Assembly: GCF_900454535.1 (NCBI RefSeq)
Contig: NZ_UGSP01000001.1
Location: 617,501-681,500, forward strand
Length of the DNA stretch: 64,000 nucleotides
Direction of reading: 5' to 3'
DNA from: Avibacterium avium
GTDB lineage: Bacteria > Pseudomonadota > Gammaproteobacteria > Enterobacterales > Pasteurellaceae
Shown here: positions 51,133 through 61,276 of the stretch, in pieces
How positions within the stretch are numbered: the stretch's first letter is position 1
Layout of the letters: each line of letters opens with the position of its first letter
The notes under the pieces: model-generated
Database searches by the model: none
What the model saw: only the letters and a program-made list of their open reading frames with translations
What the model was told of the DNA's origin: nothing
Translations under genes and position numbers: made by a program

Positions 51133-51996
51133 TTACTTCCACCCTTTCGCTTTACAAATCAAATCGTAAGCGGCTTGAATTTGTTGGGTTTTTTCTTTCG
51201 CCATTTCGAGCATTTCTTCAGGTAAGCCTTTGGCGACTAATTTATCGGGGTGGTTTTCGTTCATTAAACGGCGGTAAGCGCGTTTTACTGTGGCGCGGTC
51301 GTCATTTTCGCTCACACCAAGCACGTTGTAAGCATCTTGCAAGGTTGGGCCGCTGTGTGTTTGATAACCACCACCTTGATAGCCGCCTTGTTGGTAATCG
51401 CCTTGTTGTGAGCCGTTATATTCATAGTAAAATCCACCGCGACTGAATTGGCGAGCGGCAATTTCTGCCATTAAAATTTGTTGGAATTGGAAACTGGATA
51501 AGCCCAATTCTTCCGCTACGACTTGTAGCACTTCTTTTTCGTTTTCGTGCAGGTGATCATCGGCAAAAGCGGCTTGCAGCTGAACACGCAGGAACATTCT
51601 TAATAGATCACTACGCTGACCGCAGGCTTGGCAAAATTCGCGGATCACTTGGCGTAGCGGGAAATTCGGATCTTTACCACGATTAAAAGCTTCTTGCGCC
51701 AATTTACGCCCTTTATCGTCCAAATTCATTTGGTTCATTAGATTATTGGCAAGCGCGATGTCATCTTGCGTTACGCGCCCTTTCGATTTAGACAAATGCC
51801 CGAGAACCGCAAAGGTGGTTTGCATAAACAAGGATTGGCGGGTTTCTTTGCGTTTGAAAAAGCTCGAATTGACGCTGCCTAGTTCATACAATTTTTTGTC
51901 GGCTAAATGCCCTAAATAAGCACCAACTAGCCCACCAAAAAAGCCGCCAAAACGGTAGCCAATGAAAAAACCTAATAACTTTCCAATAAAACTCAT
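51133..51996 (-). CDS. djlA: Co-chaperone DjlA
   Basis: A 287-residue membrane-anchored J-protein. An N-terminal membrane segment (about 4-30, FIGKLLGFFIGYRFGGFFGG) is followed by a TerB-like helical domain (about 45-180). A Gly/Gln/Tyr-rich linker (about 190-220) precedes a C-terminal J-domain (about 222-287) with HPD in NENHPDKLV. It works with DnaK and has been linked to capsule/envelope stress signalling in E. coli. ATG 51996 has GGAG upstream; a TTG at 52008 is rejected. Confidence 0.95.
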   Translation of the reverse strand: MSFIGKLLGFFIGYRFGGFFGGLVGAYLGHLADKKLYELGSVNSSFFKRKETRQSLFMQTTFAVLGHLSKSKGRVTQDDIALANNLMNQMNLDDKGRKLAQEAFNRGKDPNFPLRQVIREFCQACGQRSDLLRMFLRVQLQAAFADDHLHENEKEVLQVVAEELGLSSFQFQQILMAEIAARQFSRGGFYYEYNGSQQGDYQQGGYQGGGYQTHSGPTLQDAYNVLGVSENDDRATVKRAYRRLMNENHPDKLVAKGLPEEMLEMAKEKTQQIQAAYDLICKAKGWK

Positions 51997-52085
51997 TCTG
52001 TTCTCCAACTTGAGTTATGCATAAAATCTTGAGTTATACATAAAATAAAGTGCGGTGCATTTTTCGAGATTTTTATGCGCTGTAC

Positions 52086-52727
52086 TTATATGCCATACTG
52101 CTCACGATAAGCACGCATCGCAGGCAGATATTGTTGATAATCCGCCTCTTGTTCAATAAATTGCATTAAATCGTCAAAATCAATAATCGAAAGCACGTTG
52201 CATTGATAATCGCGTTCCACTTCTTGAATGGCAGAAAGCGTACCTTTGCCACGTTCTTTACGATTTAATGCAATCACTACTGCACTTAATGTCGCTTGAT
52301 TTTGTGCGATTAAATCCATTGCTTCGCGAATTGCCGTGCCAGCGGTGATCACATCGTCCACCAATAGCACCTTGCCTTGCAATGGGCTGCCAATTAAATT
52401 GCCGCCTTCGCCGTGATCTTTGGCTTCTTTACGGTTAAAACACACTGGTTTGTCAATGCCATATTGCTTAAACAGCGCTACCGACACCGTGGTGCCAATG
52501 GGAATGCCTTTGTAAGCAGGGCCAAAAATCACGTCATAATCTAAGCCGCTTGCTTGAATGGCAGCGGCATAAAATTCGCCTAAACGTGCTAAATCCGCGC
52601 CTGTATTAAACAAACCTGCATTAAAGAAATAAGGGCTAATGCGCCCAGATTTCAAGGTAAATTCGCCAAATTTCAGCACATTACGGCTGAGCGCGAATTT
52701 GATAAAGTCGATTTTGTAGCCTTGCAT
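52086..52727 (-). CDS. pyrE: Orotate phosphoribosyltransferase
   Basis: A 213-residue enzyme of pyrimidine synthesis joining orotate to PRPP. The PRPP-binding motif [16 protein letters not shown] (about 118-133), [13 protein letters not shown] and [13 protein letters not shown] are diagnostic. It follows rph by 12 nt. The gap is too short for the UTP-sensing attenuator found between rph and pyrE in E. coli, so control must differ. Confidence 0.97.
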   Translation of the reverse strand: MQGYKIDFIKFALSRNVLKFGEFTLKSGRISPYFFNAGLFNTGADLARLGEFYAAAIQASGLDYDVIFGPAYKGIPIGTTVSVALFKQYGIDKPVCFNRKEAKDHGEGGNLIGSPLQGKVLLVDDVITAGTAIREAMDLIAQNQATLSAVVIALNRKERGKGTLSAIQEVERDYQCNVLSIIDFDDLMQFIEQEADYQQYLPAMRAYREQYGI

Positions 52728-52739
52728 TTACGCCCCCAA

Positions 52740-53459
52740 TTATGCTTGCCCTAAGGCTTCACGCTGCGCGTTGAAAATCACTTCACAGCCTTGTTTTGCA
52801 AGATCTAACAGGGTTAATAACTCTTCGTGGGAGAATGGCTCACCCTCTGCTGTGCCTTGCACTTCAATCATTCGGCCATCATCGGTCATCACCACGTTCA
52901 TATCGGTTTCGGCGTTGCTATCTTCCACATATTCCAAATCGCATACCGCTTCGCCCTCTACAATGCCAACAGAAATAGCCGCCACCAGCCCTTTAATTGG
53001 GTTCGTTTTTAGCACACCTTTTTCCATTAAGCCGTTGATCGCGTCCACTAACGCCACGCAAGCTCCAGTAATAGAAGCCGTCCGCGTGCCGCCATCGGCT
53101 TGGATTACATCACAATCCAGCGTGATTGAACGCTCACCAAGAGCATTCAGATCCACCATTGCACGCAAAGAGCGGGCGATTAAACGCTGAATTTCCATCG
53201 TGCGTCCGCCTTGTTTGCCTTTTGCCGCTTCACGTTGCATACGGCTATGGGTGGAGCGTGGCAACATACCATATTCTGCCGTAACCCAACCTTGGTTTTG
53301 CCCTTTTAAGAAACGTGGCACACTTTCATCAACACTAGCGGTGCAAAGCACTTTGGTTTCGCCAAATTCCACCAACACCGAACCTTCGGCATATTTGGTG
53401 AAATGGCGGGTGATTTTAATTGGGCGGGGTTGATTTAATGGGCGATCATTCGGACGCAT
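52740..53459 (-). CDS. rph: Ribonuclease PH
   Basis: A 239-residue phosphorolytic 3'-5' exonuclease that trims tRNA precursors. [39 protein letters not shown] (about 60-78) and [20 protein letters not shown] (about 116-135) are the conserved core and active site. ATG 53459 gives the family start [10 protein letters not shown] and has AAGGA at normal spacing; the ATG at 53477 would include the RBS. It is in an operon with pyrE and divergent from yicC. Confidence 0.96.
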   Translation of the reverse strand: MRPNDRPLNQPRPIKITRHFTKYAEGSVLVEFGETKVLCTASVDESVPRFLKGQNQGWVTAEYGMLPRSTHSRMQREAAKGKQGGRTMEIQRLIARSLRAMVDLNALGERSITLDCDVIQADGGTRTASITGACVALVDAINGLMEKGVLKTNPIKGLVAAISVGIVEGEAVCDLEYVEDSNAETDMNVVMTDDGRMIEVQGTAEGEPFSHEELLTLLDLAKQGCEVIFNAQREALGQA

Positions 53460-53572
53460 TGGAAATTCCTTACTCATTCATAAAATGGCGCTCATTCTAA
53501 CACGCAAACTGACAGATGAGAAATTTAACGGTAGAATAGGCGGCAATTTTTAGCGTAAATTAAGGATTTATT

Positions 53573-54436
53573 ATGATTTATAGTATGACGGCCTTTGCCC
53601 GTTATGAAATCAAACAAGATTGGGGCAATGCGGTTTGGGAGATTCGTTCCGTTAATCAACGTTATTTGGAAACCGTTTTCCGCTTGCCAGAGCCATTTCG
53701 CGGTTTGGAAAACACCTTGCGAGAAAAATTACGCCAGCGTTTAACTCGCGGTAAGGTGGAATGTAACCTGCGTTTTGAAGGCAAACAGCAAGCCACAGCC
53801 AGCCTTAATTTAAACCAAGCCTTAGCGCAACAGGTGATCCAATCCTTACAATGGATCAAGCAACAAGCTGGCGAAGGGGAAATCAATCTCACCGATGTTC
53901 TGCGCTACCCCGGCGTGGTGGAAACCCCAGAGCAGGATTTAGATCGCATTAGCCAAGAATTGTTAGCTGGCTTTGAAGCGGCGCTCGATGAATTTATCGC
54001 AATGCGCGGGCGTGAAGGGGAAAAATTAAACGACTTGATCCAACAGCGTTTAACGGCCATCGCCAGTGAAAGTGATAAAGTGCGGTCAAAAATGCCAGAG
54101 ATTTTGCAATGGCAACGGGAGCGTTTACAGCAACGTTTTGACGAATTGCAATTACAAGCCGATCCACAGCGCCTAGAACAAGAAATGGTGCTATTAGCGC
54201 AACGTATTGATGTGGCGGAAGAATTAGATCGTTTACAGCTGCACGTTAAAGAAACCCAACGCATTTTGCAAAAAGGCGGCGCGGTAGGGCGTAAACTTGA
54301 TTTTATGATGCAAGAACTCAACCGCGAAAGTAATACGCTCGCCTCAAAATCCATCAACGCTGAAGTAACCAATGCGGCGGTGGAGCTTAAAGTGCTTATC
54401 GAACAAATGCGTGAACAAATTCAGAATTTGGAATAA
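53573..54436 (+). CDS. yicC: YicC family endoribonuclease-like protein
   Basis: A 287-residue protein with the YicC N-terminal domain (about 1-155: MIYSMTAFARYEIKQDWGNA, IRSVNQRYLETVFRLPEPFR) and C-terminal DUF1732 (about 205-287: ELDRLQLHVKETQRIL and GRKLDFMMQELNRESNTLAS). E. coli YicC has been reported as an RNase affecting small-RNA levels; that activity is not shown here. It is divergent from rph as in E. coli and two bases upstream of ygfZ. Confidence 0.93.
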   Translation: MIYSMTAFARYEIKQDWGNAVWEIRSVNQRYLETVFRLPEPFRGLENTLREKLRQRLTRGKVECNLRFEGKQQATASLNLNQALAQQVIQSLQWIKQQAGEGEINLTDVLRYPGVVETPEQDLDRISQELLAGFEAALDEFIAMRGREGEKLNDLIQQRLTAIASESDKVRSKMPEILQWQRERLQQRFDELQLQADPQRLEQEMVLLAQRIDVAEELDRLQLHVKETQRILQKGGAVGRKLDFMMQELNRESNTLASKSINAEVTNAAVELKVLIEQMREQIQNLE

Positions 54437-54438
54437 CA

Positions 54439-55296
54439 ATGATGATTAATTTACACCAATACCGCGTGATTTCCGTGCAAGGGGCGGACGCGGAAAAATT
54501 CTTGCAAGGTCAGCTCACTTGCGATGTGAACGGGCTGGCAGATGGGCAATCCACCCTCACCGCCCATTGCGACCCTAAAGGCAAAATGAACAGCGTTTTC
54601 CGCCTTATTCGTGCCAATGCGGAGCAGTTTTATCTGCTCATTCGCCACGCTCTATTGCCCTCAGCGTTGGATAATCTGAAAAAATACGCCGTTTTTTCTA
54701 AAGTGGTGTTCACAGAGCAAGATTGGCAAATTATCGGTGTTTTAGATAAGCAAAAGTGCGGTGCGATTTCAGCGGATTTTTCTGTTACGCTTCCCGCCCC
54801 GCTAAATGGCGTGATTCTGCTCAACCAAACCGCACAGGATCTCGTTTTCACTGGCACAGTGGAACAATGGGATCTTGCCGAAATTCAAGCGGGCTACCCG
54901 ATTTTATCGCCCGAAAGCCAAAATGAATTTATCCCCCAAGCCTTGAATTTACAATGTATCGAACAAGCCATTTCCTTCCAAAAAGGCTGTTATATCGGGC
55001 AAGAAACCGTGGCACGTGCGAAATATCGTGGTATTAACAAACGAGCGATGTTTACCTTCAATCTCGAAACGAACGAACAAACCGCCGCACAAATTCAGCT
55101 CGGCTCAGAAATTGAAATGCAGTTAGAAAACGGCTGGCGTAAAACAGGCACTATTTTAAGTGCGGTGCATTTTAACGGCGTTTTATGGTTGCAGGTGGTG
55201 ATGAATAATCAGTTTGACGCAGATACGGCATTTCGTCTTGTTGGTGAAAACACGAAATTAAATTTAATGCCATTACCTTATAACCTGATCGCATAA
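54439..55296 (+). CDS. ygfZ: Folate-binding Fe-S/tRNA-modification factor YgfZ
   Basis: A 285-residue protein of the GcvT-like fold. The diagnostic motif K-G-C-Y-x-G-Q-E is intact in FQKGCYIGQETVARAKYRG (about 175-193). QGADAEKFLQGQLTCDV is at the start. YgfZ supports maturation of certain Fe-S enzymes, including tRNA thiomethyl-transferase MiaB, in a folate-dependent way. That fits functionally with the isc operon in the same window. Two uptake signals lie in the gene. Confidence 0.95.
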   Translation: MMINLHQYRVISVQGADAEKFLQGQLTCDVNGLADGQSTLTAHCDPKGKMNSVFRLIRANAEQFYLLIRHALLPSALDNLKKYAVFSKVVFTEQDWQIIGVLDKQKCGAISADFSVTLPAPLNGVILLNQTAQDLVFTGTVEQWDLAEIQAGYPILSPESQNEFIPQALNLQCIEQAISFQKGCYIGQETVARAKYRGINKRAMFTFNLETNEQTAAQIQLGSEIEMQLENGWRKTGTILSAVHFNGVLWLQVVMNNQFDADTAFRLVGENTKLNLMPLPYNLIA

Positions 55297-55488
55297 TTAG
55301 AGAAAAAACCTGCCTAATTTGAGCCGAATAGACAATAAAAATACTTGCTTTTAGGTATATTGAGGCTTGATATATTAAGGTTTTTCATAACTTATGCTTT
55401 TAAGTTATTTGTAAATTAGGGCATTTCTTTTACAATGCCTTGCATTGAATTTTGAATAATTTCATTTAGTTTCACTAAGGAGAACTTT

Positions 55489-56271
55489 ATGTCTAAAAAA
55501 TTAACGCTTTTAGCCGCATCTATTTTTGCTTTTGCCACCGCAAGCCAAGCCGTTGCAGCGGAAAGTTTGATTGAACGTATTAACAATAAAGGGACGATCA
55601 CGGTAGGAACAGAAGGCACTTATGCGCCGTTCACTTACCACGATGCAAGCGGAAAATTAACTGGATATGATGTGGAAGTTACCCGCGCTGTGGCAGAAAA
55701 ATTGGGCGTAACCGTAGAATTTAAAGAAACCCAATGGGACGCAATGCTTGCTGGCTTAAAAGGCGGTCGTTTCGATTTAGTAGCAAACCAAGTGGCATTG
55801 ACCACCCCTGAACGCCAAGCCACTTTTGATAAATCTGAGCCTTATAGCTGGTCGGGCGCAATGTTGCTTGCGCGCCAAGATGAAGATCGTCTTCACAAAG
55901 TGGAAGATGTGAAAGGCTTGAAAGCCGCACAGACCTTGAGTTCTAACTATGGTGAATTAGCGGTAAATTACGGTGCACAAATTGTGCCAATTGACGGAAT
56001 GGCACAAGGTTTATTGTTAATTCAACAAAAACGTGCAGACGTAACCTTTAACGATTCTTTAGCGCTGCTGGATTATTTAAAGAAAAATCCAAATTCAGGT
56101 TTAAAACCGTTCTGGGAATCTGAGGAAAAAGTGGGCGCAGGCTTAATTGTGAATAAAAATAACGAAGAGGCGTTAGCCAAAATTAACGCGGCAATCGTGG
56201 AATTACATAATGACGGCACCCTGAAAAAACTGGGTGAACAATTCTTTGGAAAGGATATCAGTGTTAAATAA
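55489..56271 (+). CDS. Amino-acid (probably cystine) ABC transporter, periplasmic binding protein
   Basis: A 260-residue protein with a Sec signal peptide (about 1-24, AVAAES cleavage). The solute-binding family 3 fold includes ITVGTEGTYAPFTYHDASGK (about 36-55) and GYDVEVTRAVAEKLGV. It resembles Haemophilus and E. coli cystine-binding proteins (FliY/TcyJ type), but the ligand is inferred. The RBS AAGGAG is strong. It heads a three-gene operon and overlaps the permease start. Confidence 0.9.
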   Translation: MSKKLTLLAASIFAFATASQAVAAESLIERINNKGTITVGTEGTYAPFTYHDASGKLTGYDVEVTRAVAEKLGVTVEFKETQWDAMLAGLKGGRFDLVANQVALTTPERQATFDKSEPYSWSGAMLLARQDEDRLHKVEDVKGLKAAQTLSSNYGELAVNYGAQIVPIDGMAQGLLLIQQKRADVTFNDSLALLDYLKKNPNSGLKPFWESEEKVGAGLIVNKNNEEALAKINAAIVELHNDGTLKKLGEQFFGKDISVK

Positions 56272-56977
56272 TTTCTTAGCTTCCTTACCCTTTATGACCG
56301 ATGCTCGCGCTGAGCTGGTGATAAACGGGTTTCTCCCAATGGTTAAAGCAGCGGTATTGGTTTCAATACCGCTTGCTGTTGTTTCTTTCTTTTTGGGAAT
56401 GATTATCGCGGTGGGCGTGGCGTTATTACGCGTTACCCCAGTCAATGGCTGGTTGCACCGTATTTTGTTGGCGATTGCGAAAGTCTATATTTCGATTATT
56501 CGCGGTACGCCAATGCTAGTGCAAATTTCCGTGGTGTTTTACGGCTTGCCTGCGCTGGGCGTGTTTATCGATCCTATTCCTGCGGCGATTATTGGCTTCT
56601 CCCTGAATGTGGGGGCTTACGGTTCTGAAACCGTGCGTGCGGCCATTCAATCTGTGCCGAAAGGACAATGGGAAGCAGGTTACACCATTGGTATGACCTA
56701 TATGCAAACCTTTCGCCGCATTATTGCTCCGCAAGCTTTCCGTGTTGCCGTTCCACCGCTGAGCAATAGCTTTATCGGCTTGTTTAAAGATACCTCTTTG
56801 GCTTCTGTGGTAACCGTAACCGAAATGTTCCGCGTGGCGCAACAAATCGCTAATTCATCTTACGATTTCTTACCTGTGTATATTGAAGCAGGTTTGGTGT
56901 ATTGGTGTTTCTGTTTCGTGCTGTTTATCATTCAAGCGCGGGTAGAAAAACGTTTAGATCGCTATGTGGCACGATAG
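56261..56977 (+). CDS. Amino-acid (probably cystine) ABC transporter, permease
   Basis: A 238-residue inner-membrane permease with about five helices and the HisM-type motif. The EAA-loop region is WEAGYTIGMTYMQTFRRIIAPQAF, seen at about 141-164 as WEAGYTIGMTYMQ and RRIIAPQAF. ISIIRGTPMLVQISVVFYG is typical. GTG 56261 is chosen: AAGGA lies 5 bp upstream and it overlaps the binding-protein gene by 11 nt. An upstream TTG at 56234 has no RBS. Confidence 0.92.
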   Translation: MLNNFLASLPFMTDARAELVINGFLPMVKAAVLVSIPLAVVSFFLGMIIAVGVALLRVTPVNGWLHRILLAIAKVYISIIRGTPMLVQISVVFYGLPALGVFIDPIPAAIIGFSLNVGAYGSETVRAAIQSVPKGQWEAGYTIGMTYMQTFRRIIAPQAFRVAVPPLSNSFIGLFKDTSLASVVTVTEMFRVAQQIANSSYDFLPVYIEAGLVYWCFCFVLFIIQARVEKRLDRYVAR

Positions 56978-56986
56978 GGGAAGGCA

Positions 56987-57736
56987 ATGATCAAAGTACG
57001 CAATATTCATAAAACCTTTGCTGATAATCCGGTTTTAAAAGGGGTTGATCTGGATATTCATAAAGGCGAAGTGGTGGTGATTCTGGGGCCTTCTGGTTCG
57101 GGAAAAACCACGTTTTTACGTTGTTTGAATGCCTTAGAATTACCCGAAAAAGGCACGATTGATTTTGCTGAAAAAAATCCGCTTTATGTGGATTTTGCCA
57201 GCCCTGATATTCAGAAAAAAATCCTGCCATTACGCCGTAAATCAGGAATGGTGTTCCAACAATACAACCTATTTCCGCACAAAACCGCGTTGGAAAATAT
57301 TATGGAAGGTCCTGTGCAAGTGCAAAAGCGCGATGCGAAAATTGTGCGTCAAGAAGCGGAAGCGTTGCTTGCGAAAGTGGGCTTGTCAGATAAGAAAGAT
57401 CTTTACCCTTACCAACTTTCAGGCGGCCAGCAACAGCGTGTCGGCATTGCTCGCGTCCTTGCCATTCAGCCTGAACTAATGCTATTTGATGAGCCAACTT
57501 CGGCACTTGATCCTGAATTAGTGCAAGATGTATTAAACACGATGAAGGAACTCGCCAATGAAGGCTGGACAATGGTGGTAGTTACCCACGAAATCAAATT
57601 TGCACTAGATGTGGCAGATGTGGTGGTGGTAATGGACGGTGGGGTGATTGTGGAACAAGGCTCACCGCAAGAATTGTTCGCCAACCCACAACACGAACGC
57701 ACCAAAGCCTTTTTGCATCGTTTAAAGGCAGAATAA
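56987..57736 (+). CDS. Amino-acid (probably cystine) ABC transporter, ATPase
   Basis: A 249-residue ABC ATPase. Walker [14 protein letters not shown] (about 34-46), Q-loop [13 protein letters not shown], signature [13 protein letters not shown] (about 144-156), Walker [15 protein letters not shown] and the H-loop VVTHEI are all present. It is of the polar amino-acid uptake class and pairs with the permease nine bases upstream. A strong terminator follows. Confidence 0.94.
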   Translation: MIKVRNIHKTFADNPVLKGVDLDIHKGEVVVILGPSGSGKTTFLRCLNALELPEKGTIDFAEKNPLYVDFASPDIQKKILPLRRKSGMVFQQYNLFPHKTALENIMEGPVQVQKRDAKIVRQEAEALLAKVGLSDKKDLYPYQLSGGQQQRVGIARVLAIQPELMLFDEPTSALDPELVQDVLNTMKELANEGWTMVVVTHEIKFALDVADVVVVMDGGVIVEQGSPQELFANPQHERTKAFLHRLKAE

Positions 57737-57765
57737 TAAGGTAAGATCACACAAAAAGTGCGGTG

Positions 57766-57794
57766 AAAAAAAGGCGTTTTTTAACGCCTTTTTC
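57766..57794. terminator. Bidirectional terminator after the ABC operon
   Basis: AAAAAGGCGTT-TTTT-AACGCCTTTTT is an 11-bp stem flanked by an A-tract and T-run. It separates the ABC operon from the convergent yeiH. Confidence 0.9.
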
Positions 57795-57813
57795 TATGCA
57801 AAGCCAATCAAAT

Positions 57814-58812
57814 TTATGCTAACAACAAATTAATCCCTAAGCCTCCCACTATTAACCATAGCCAAATTATCGCCCCCAATAAAAGCGGTTTTGTGCCTGC
57901 TTGCTTGAGGGATTTCATATGAGTGGTTAGCCCCAATGCTGCCATTACCATCATTAATAAAACGCTATCAAGCTGAACCAAAAAACTCACTACGGCTTGC
58001 GGTAATACATTGAAAGAATTAAAAATTGCTACGCCAATAAATAATAACGCAAAATAAGGAATCACAATTTTGCCTTGTTGCTCTCCGCTTTCTTTGCGTA
58101 AAAAATAGGACAACGCGAGCAAAAGTGGCGCGAGCATCATCACTCGCAACATTTTAGAAATCACCGCAGTATCCGCCACTTGAGAGCCTATATTCGCGCC
58201 TGCGGCATACACTTGCGCTACTTCGTGAATTGTTGATCCAATATAAATACCAAACGCCTGATCAGGTAAATAGGCTTGCAAATAAGGATACAACACAGGG
58301 TAAAGAAACATACTCAGCGTGCCGAAAATCACGATCAATGCCACTGCCACAGAAACTTTATAAGATGGCGCTTTTACGATCGGTTCTGTCGCCATAATCG
58401 CCGCCGCCCCACAAATACTACAGCCTGCCGCCGTGAGTTGGACGATCTGACGATCGATTTTCAGCCACTTAATCCCTACCCAACAAGTAAGCAAAAAGGT
58501 CAAAATCAGCACGCTAGCATCGGCAAATAACGCACTGAATCCCACTTGACTAATATCCTGAAAGGTTAAACGAAAACCAAATAACACAATCCCGCAACGC
58601 AACAAAAAGCCTTTGGCAAACAACACGCCCGTTTTCATTTGCGGCTCAATATAAGGATAAAAGGTATTACCGCCCAAAATCCCCAATACAATAGCTAAGG
58701 TCAAGGCGCTAATATGCCACTGCACCGCCAACTGAGTTTGCGCAACCCAGCTCGCCAGCACACTAATTAAAACAGTTAATAATAAACCGGGAATAAGGGT
58801 GAGGTGTTTCAT
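57814..58812 (-). CDS. yeiH: YeiH family putative sulfate exporter
   Basis: A 332-residue membrane protein with about ten helices of the UPF0324 / Cons_hypoth698 family. LTAAGCSICGAAAIMATEPI (about 128-147) and IYIGSTIHEVAQVYAAG (about 186-202) are hallmark segments. The sulfate or antibiotic-export role assigned to the family is not proved. ATG 58812 has GGAG upstream; an ATG at 58824 is rejected. Confidence 0.9.
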   Translation of the reverse strand: MKHLTLIPGLLLTVLISVLASWVAQTQLAVQWHISALTLAIVLGILGGNTFYPYIEPQMKTGVLFAKGFLLRCGIVLFGFRLTFQDISQVGFSALFADASVLILTFLLTCWVGIKWLKIDRQIVQLTAAGCSICGAAAIMATEPIVKAPSYKVSVAVALIVIFGTLSMFLYPVLYPYLQAYLPDQAFGIYIGSTIHEVAQVYAAGANIGSQVADTAVISKMLRVMMLAPLLLALSYFLRKESGEQQGKIVIPYFALLFIGVAIFNSFNVLPQAVVSFLVQLDSVLLMMVMAALGLTTHMKSLKQAGTKPLLLGAIIWLWLIVGGLGINLLLA

Positions 58813-58999
58813 TGATTTCTCCATACAGCAAGGTTAGCGTTATACAGTAACGGATTTTTCTAAGAAGTAAATATCACAAGCAAATAAAAGTGCGGTTAAA
58901 AACTCACAAAAATCCCACCACACTTAAATTATCCATTTTTGAATAGGGCTTGTGATGCTATAATCTTGCACTATTTTTGATCAGCAATTAGGAAAGAAT

Positions 59000-59476
59000 A
59001 TGATACGAATTGGGCATGGGTTTGATGTACACGCCTTTGGCGGTGAAGGGCCAATTGTGATTGGTGGGGTAGCAGTGCCTTATGAGAAAGGTTTGCTAGC
59101 GCACAGTGATGGCGATGTGGCGTTGCACGCTCTAACTGATGCCTTGTTAGGTGCGGTGGCGCTGGGGGATATTGGTAAATTATTTCCAGACACCGATCCA
59201 CAATATAAAGGGGCAGACAGCAAAGGTTTGCTGCAAGAGGCTTATCGTCAAGTACAAGGCAAGGGCTACAAAATCGGCAATGTGGACGTAACCATTATTG
59301 CGCAAGCGCCAAAAATGCGTCCGCATATTGATAATATGCGCGCTGCCATTGCACAGGTGTTAGATTGCGATGTGGAACAGGTGAACGTGAAAGCCACCAC
59401 GAGCGAAAAGCTCGGTTTTACTGGGCGCGGCGAAGGGATCGCTTGTGAAGCGGTAGCACTTTTGGTGAAGGCTTAA
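59000..59476 (+). CDS. ispF: 2-C-methyl-D-erythritol 2,4-cyclodiphosphate synthase
   Basis: A 158-residue enzyme of the MEP isoprenoid pathway. The zinc-site motif [14 protein letters not shown] (about 5-18), [20 protein letters not shown] and [15 protein letters not shown] are standard. It starts an ispF-truD-surE run. ispD, which precedes ispF in many relatives, is not in the window; yeiH lies upstream on the other strand. Confidence 0.97.
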   Translation: MIRIGHGFDVHAFGGEGPIVIGGVAVPYEKGLLAHSDGDVALHALTDALLGAVALGDIGKLFPDTDPQYKGADSKGLLQEAYRQVQGKGYKIGNVDVTIIAQAPKMRPHIDNMRAAIAQVLDCDVEQVNVKATTSEKLGFTGRGEGIACEAVALLVKA

Positions 59477-59477
59477 A

Positions 59478-60500
59478 ATGCAAGAAAAAACAATGCAAGA
59501 ATTAGCCTTTTTACAATCCCAACCCTCACAGCAAGCACGTTTAAAAGCCGAATGTGCGGATTTTATTGTCAAAGAAGAATTAGGCTATGAAATGGCGGGC
59601 GAAGGGGAGTTTGTTGCCCTTTATGTGCGAAAAACCGATGCCAACACGCTGTTTGTCGGCGAAAAATTAGCGGAGTTTGCGGGCGTTCCAGCACGTAATA
59701 TGAGTTATGCTGGATTGAAAGATCGCAAGGCGGTTACGGAACAATGGTTCTGCTTACATATGGCAGGCCAGCCCACCCCTGATTTCAGCCAGTTTCAGCT
59801 AGAGGGAGTGGAAATTCTCAACGTAACACGGCATAACCGCAAAATTCGTACGGGCAGCCTAGATGGCAATCATTTTGAGATTTTATTGCGTGATGCCAAA
59901 GAAACAGAGGATCTCAAAGTGCGGTTGGAAAAGCTGAAAAATTTCGGTTTTCCTAATTATTTTACTGAGCAACGTTTTGGCCGTGATGGGCATAATCTCA
60001 CTCAGGCGATGCGTTGGGCGCAAGGCGAAATTAAGGTGAAAGATCGCAAAAAACGCAGTTTTTATCTTTCCGCCGCACGCAGTGAAATATTTAATTTGGT
60101 GGTGTCCGATCGCATTCAAGCACAGCTTACACAGCAAATTTTACTGGGCGACATTGTGCAGCTCAACGGTTCGCACAGTTGGTTTCAAATTGATGAAAAT
60201 GAAGATTTAAATGCCTTAAAAGAGCGGTTAGAAAATCAAGATATTTTGCTCACCGCGCCTTTAGTTGGGGAAAGCATTCAGCCTACTAATCCGCGTGAAA
60301 TGGCGATTGTGCAGCAACATCAAGATATTTTAAATTTAATGCAAAAAGAACGAATGAAACCAAGCCGCCGCCCGCTCTTAATGCAAGCACAGCATTTGCA
60401 TTGGGAATTTTTACCCGAAGGGCTAAAACTGGCATTTTATCTGCCTGCTGGCAGTTATGCCACGGCGCTCGTTCGCGAATTAGTACAGATTATGGAATAG
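59478..60500 (+). CDS. truD: tRNA pseudouridine(13) synthase TruD
   Basis: A 340-residue pseudouridine synthase for U13 of tRNA-Glu. The catalytic aspartate is in [17 protein letters not shown] (about 76-92), and the TRUD-specific insertion domain occupies about 155-300. [17 protein letters not shown] is a diagnostic block. It begins one base after ispF and ends eight bases before surE, in an order typical of Pasteurellaceae and enterobacteria. Confidence 0.96.
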   Translation: MQEKTMQELAFLQSQPSQQARLKAECADFIVKEELGYEMAGEGEFVALYVRKTDANTLFVGEKLAEFAGVPARNMSYAGLKDRKAVTEQWFCLHMAGQPTPDFSQFQLEGVEILNVTRHNRKIRTGSLDGNHFEILLRDAKETEDLKVRLEKLKNFGFPNYFTEQRFGRDGHNLTQAMRWAQGEIKVKDRKKRSFYLSAARSEIFNLVVSDRIQAQLTQQILLGDIVQLNGSHSWFQIDENEDLNALKERLENQDILLTAPLVGESIQPTNPREMAIVQQHQDILNLMQKERMKPSRRPLLMQAQHLHWEFLPEGLKLAFYLPAGSYATALVRELVQIME

Positions 60501-60508
60501 GAAATGCA

Positions 60509-61249
60509 ATGAATATTTTACTTTCAAATGATGACGGCATTCACGCCGAAGGCATTAAAGCGCTTGCCAAAGAATTGCGTAAAATTGCCCAAGTTACCGT
60601 GGTTGCGCCTGATCGTAATCGCAGTGCTGCCTCAAGCTCGCTCACCTTGGTTGAGCCTTTACGCCCAATGAAATTGGATAATGGCGATTATTGCATTAAT
60701 GGCACGCCTGCCGATTGCGTGCATTTAGCCTTGAATGGTTTTCTGTCTGGGCAAGTGGATTTGGTGGTGTCTGGCATTAACGCAGGGGTGAATTTAGGTG
60801 ATGATGTGCTGTATTCTGGCACGGTTGCTGCGGCGTTTGAAGGTCGTCATCTTGGCTTGCCTGCCATTGCGGTATCCCTTGATGGGCGTCAGCATTATGA
60901 AACCGCTGCACGCATTGTGTGTGAACTTGTGCCGAAATTGCATAATCAGTTACTGAAAAGCCGCGAAATCATTAATATTAACGTGCCAGATTTACCTTAT
61001 GAAGAAATTAAAGGCATTAAAGTTTGCTATTTAGGCTATCGCGCTGCGGCTGCGGAAGTGATTAAACAACAAGATCCCCGTGGCGACACCATTTATTGGA
61101 TTGGCCCAGCTGGCTTGGCGGAAAATGAGCAAGAAGGCACGGATTTTCACGCAGTGAAAAATGGTTATGTTTCGATCACGCCAATTCAAGCGGATATGAC
61201 GGCGTATCATTCACTTCAATCTTTACAAGATTGGTTAAAAAGTGAATAA
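60509..61249 (+). CDS. surE: 5'/3'-nucleotidase SurE
   Basis: A 246-residue metal-dependent phosphatase. The metal motif [13 protein letters not shown] (about 4-16), [15 protein letters not shown] (about 37-51) and [24 protein letters not shown] (shown as [18 protein letters not shown], about 87-104) are conserved. ATG 60509 gives the family N-terminus; a longer frame to 60401 runs inside truD. In E. coli surE is followed by pcm, nlpD and rpoS; here pcm and rpoS are absent and a DedA-like gene follows. Confidence 0.96.
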   Translation: MNILLSNDDGIHAEGIKALAKELRKIAQVTVVAPDRNRSAASSSLTLVEPLRPMKLDNGDYCINGTPADCVHLALNGFLSGQVDLVVSGINAGVNLGDDVLYSGTVAAAFEGRHLGLPAIAVSLDGRQHYETAARIVCELVPKLHNQLLKSREIININVPDLPYEEIKGIKVCYLGYRAAAAEVIKQQDPRGDTIYWIGPAGLAENEQEGTDFHAVKNGYVSITPIQADMTAYHSLQSLQDWLKSE

Positions 61250-61276
61250 TATTTCGCTTTGCAAATAATTGAGGGT

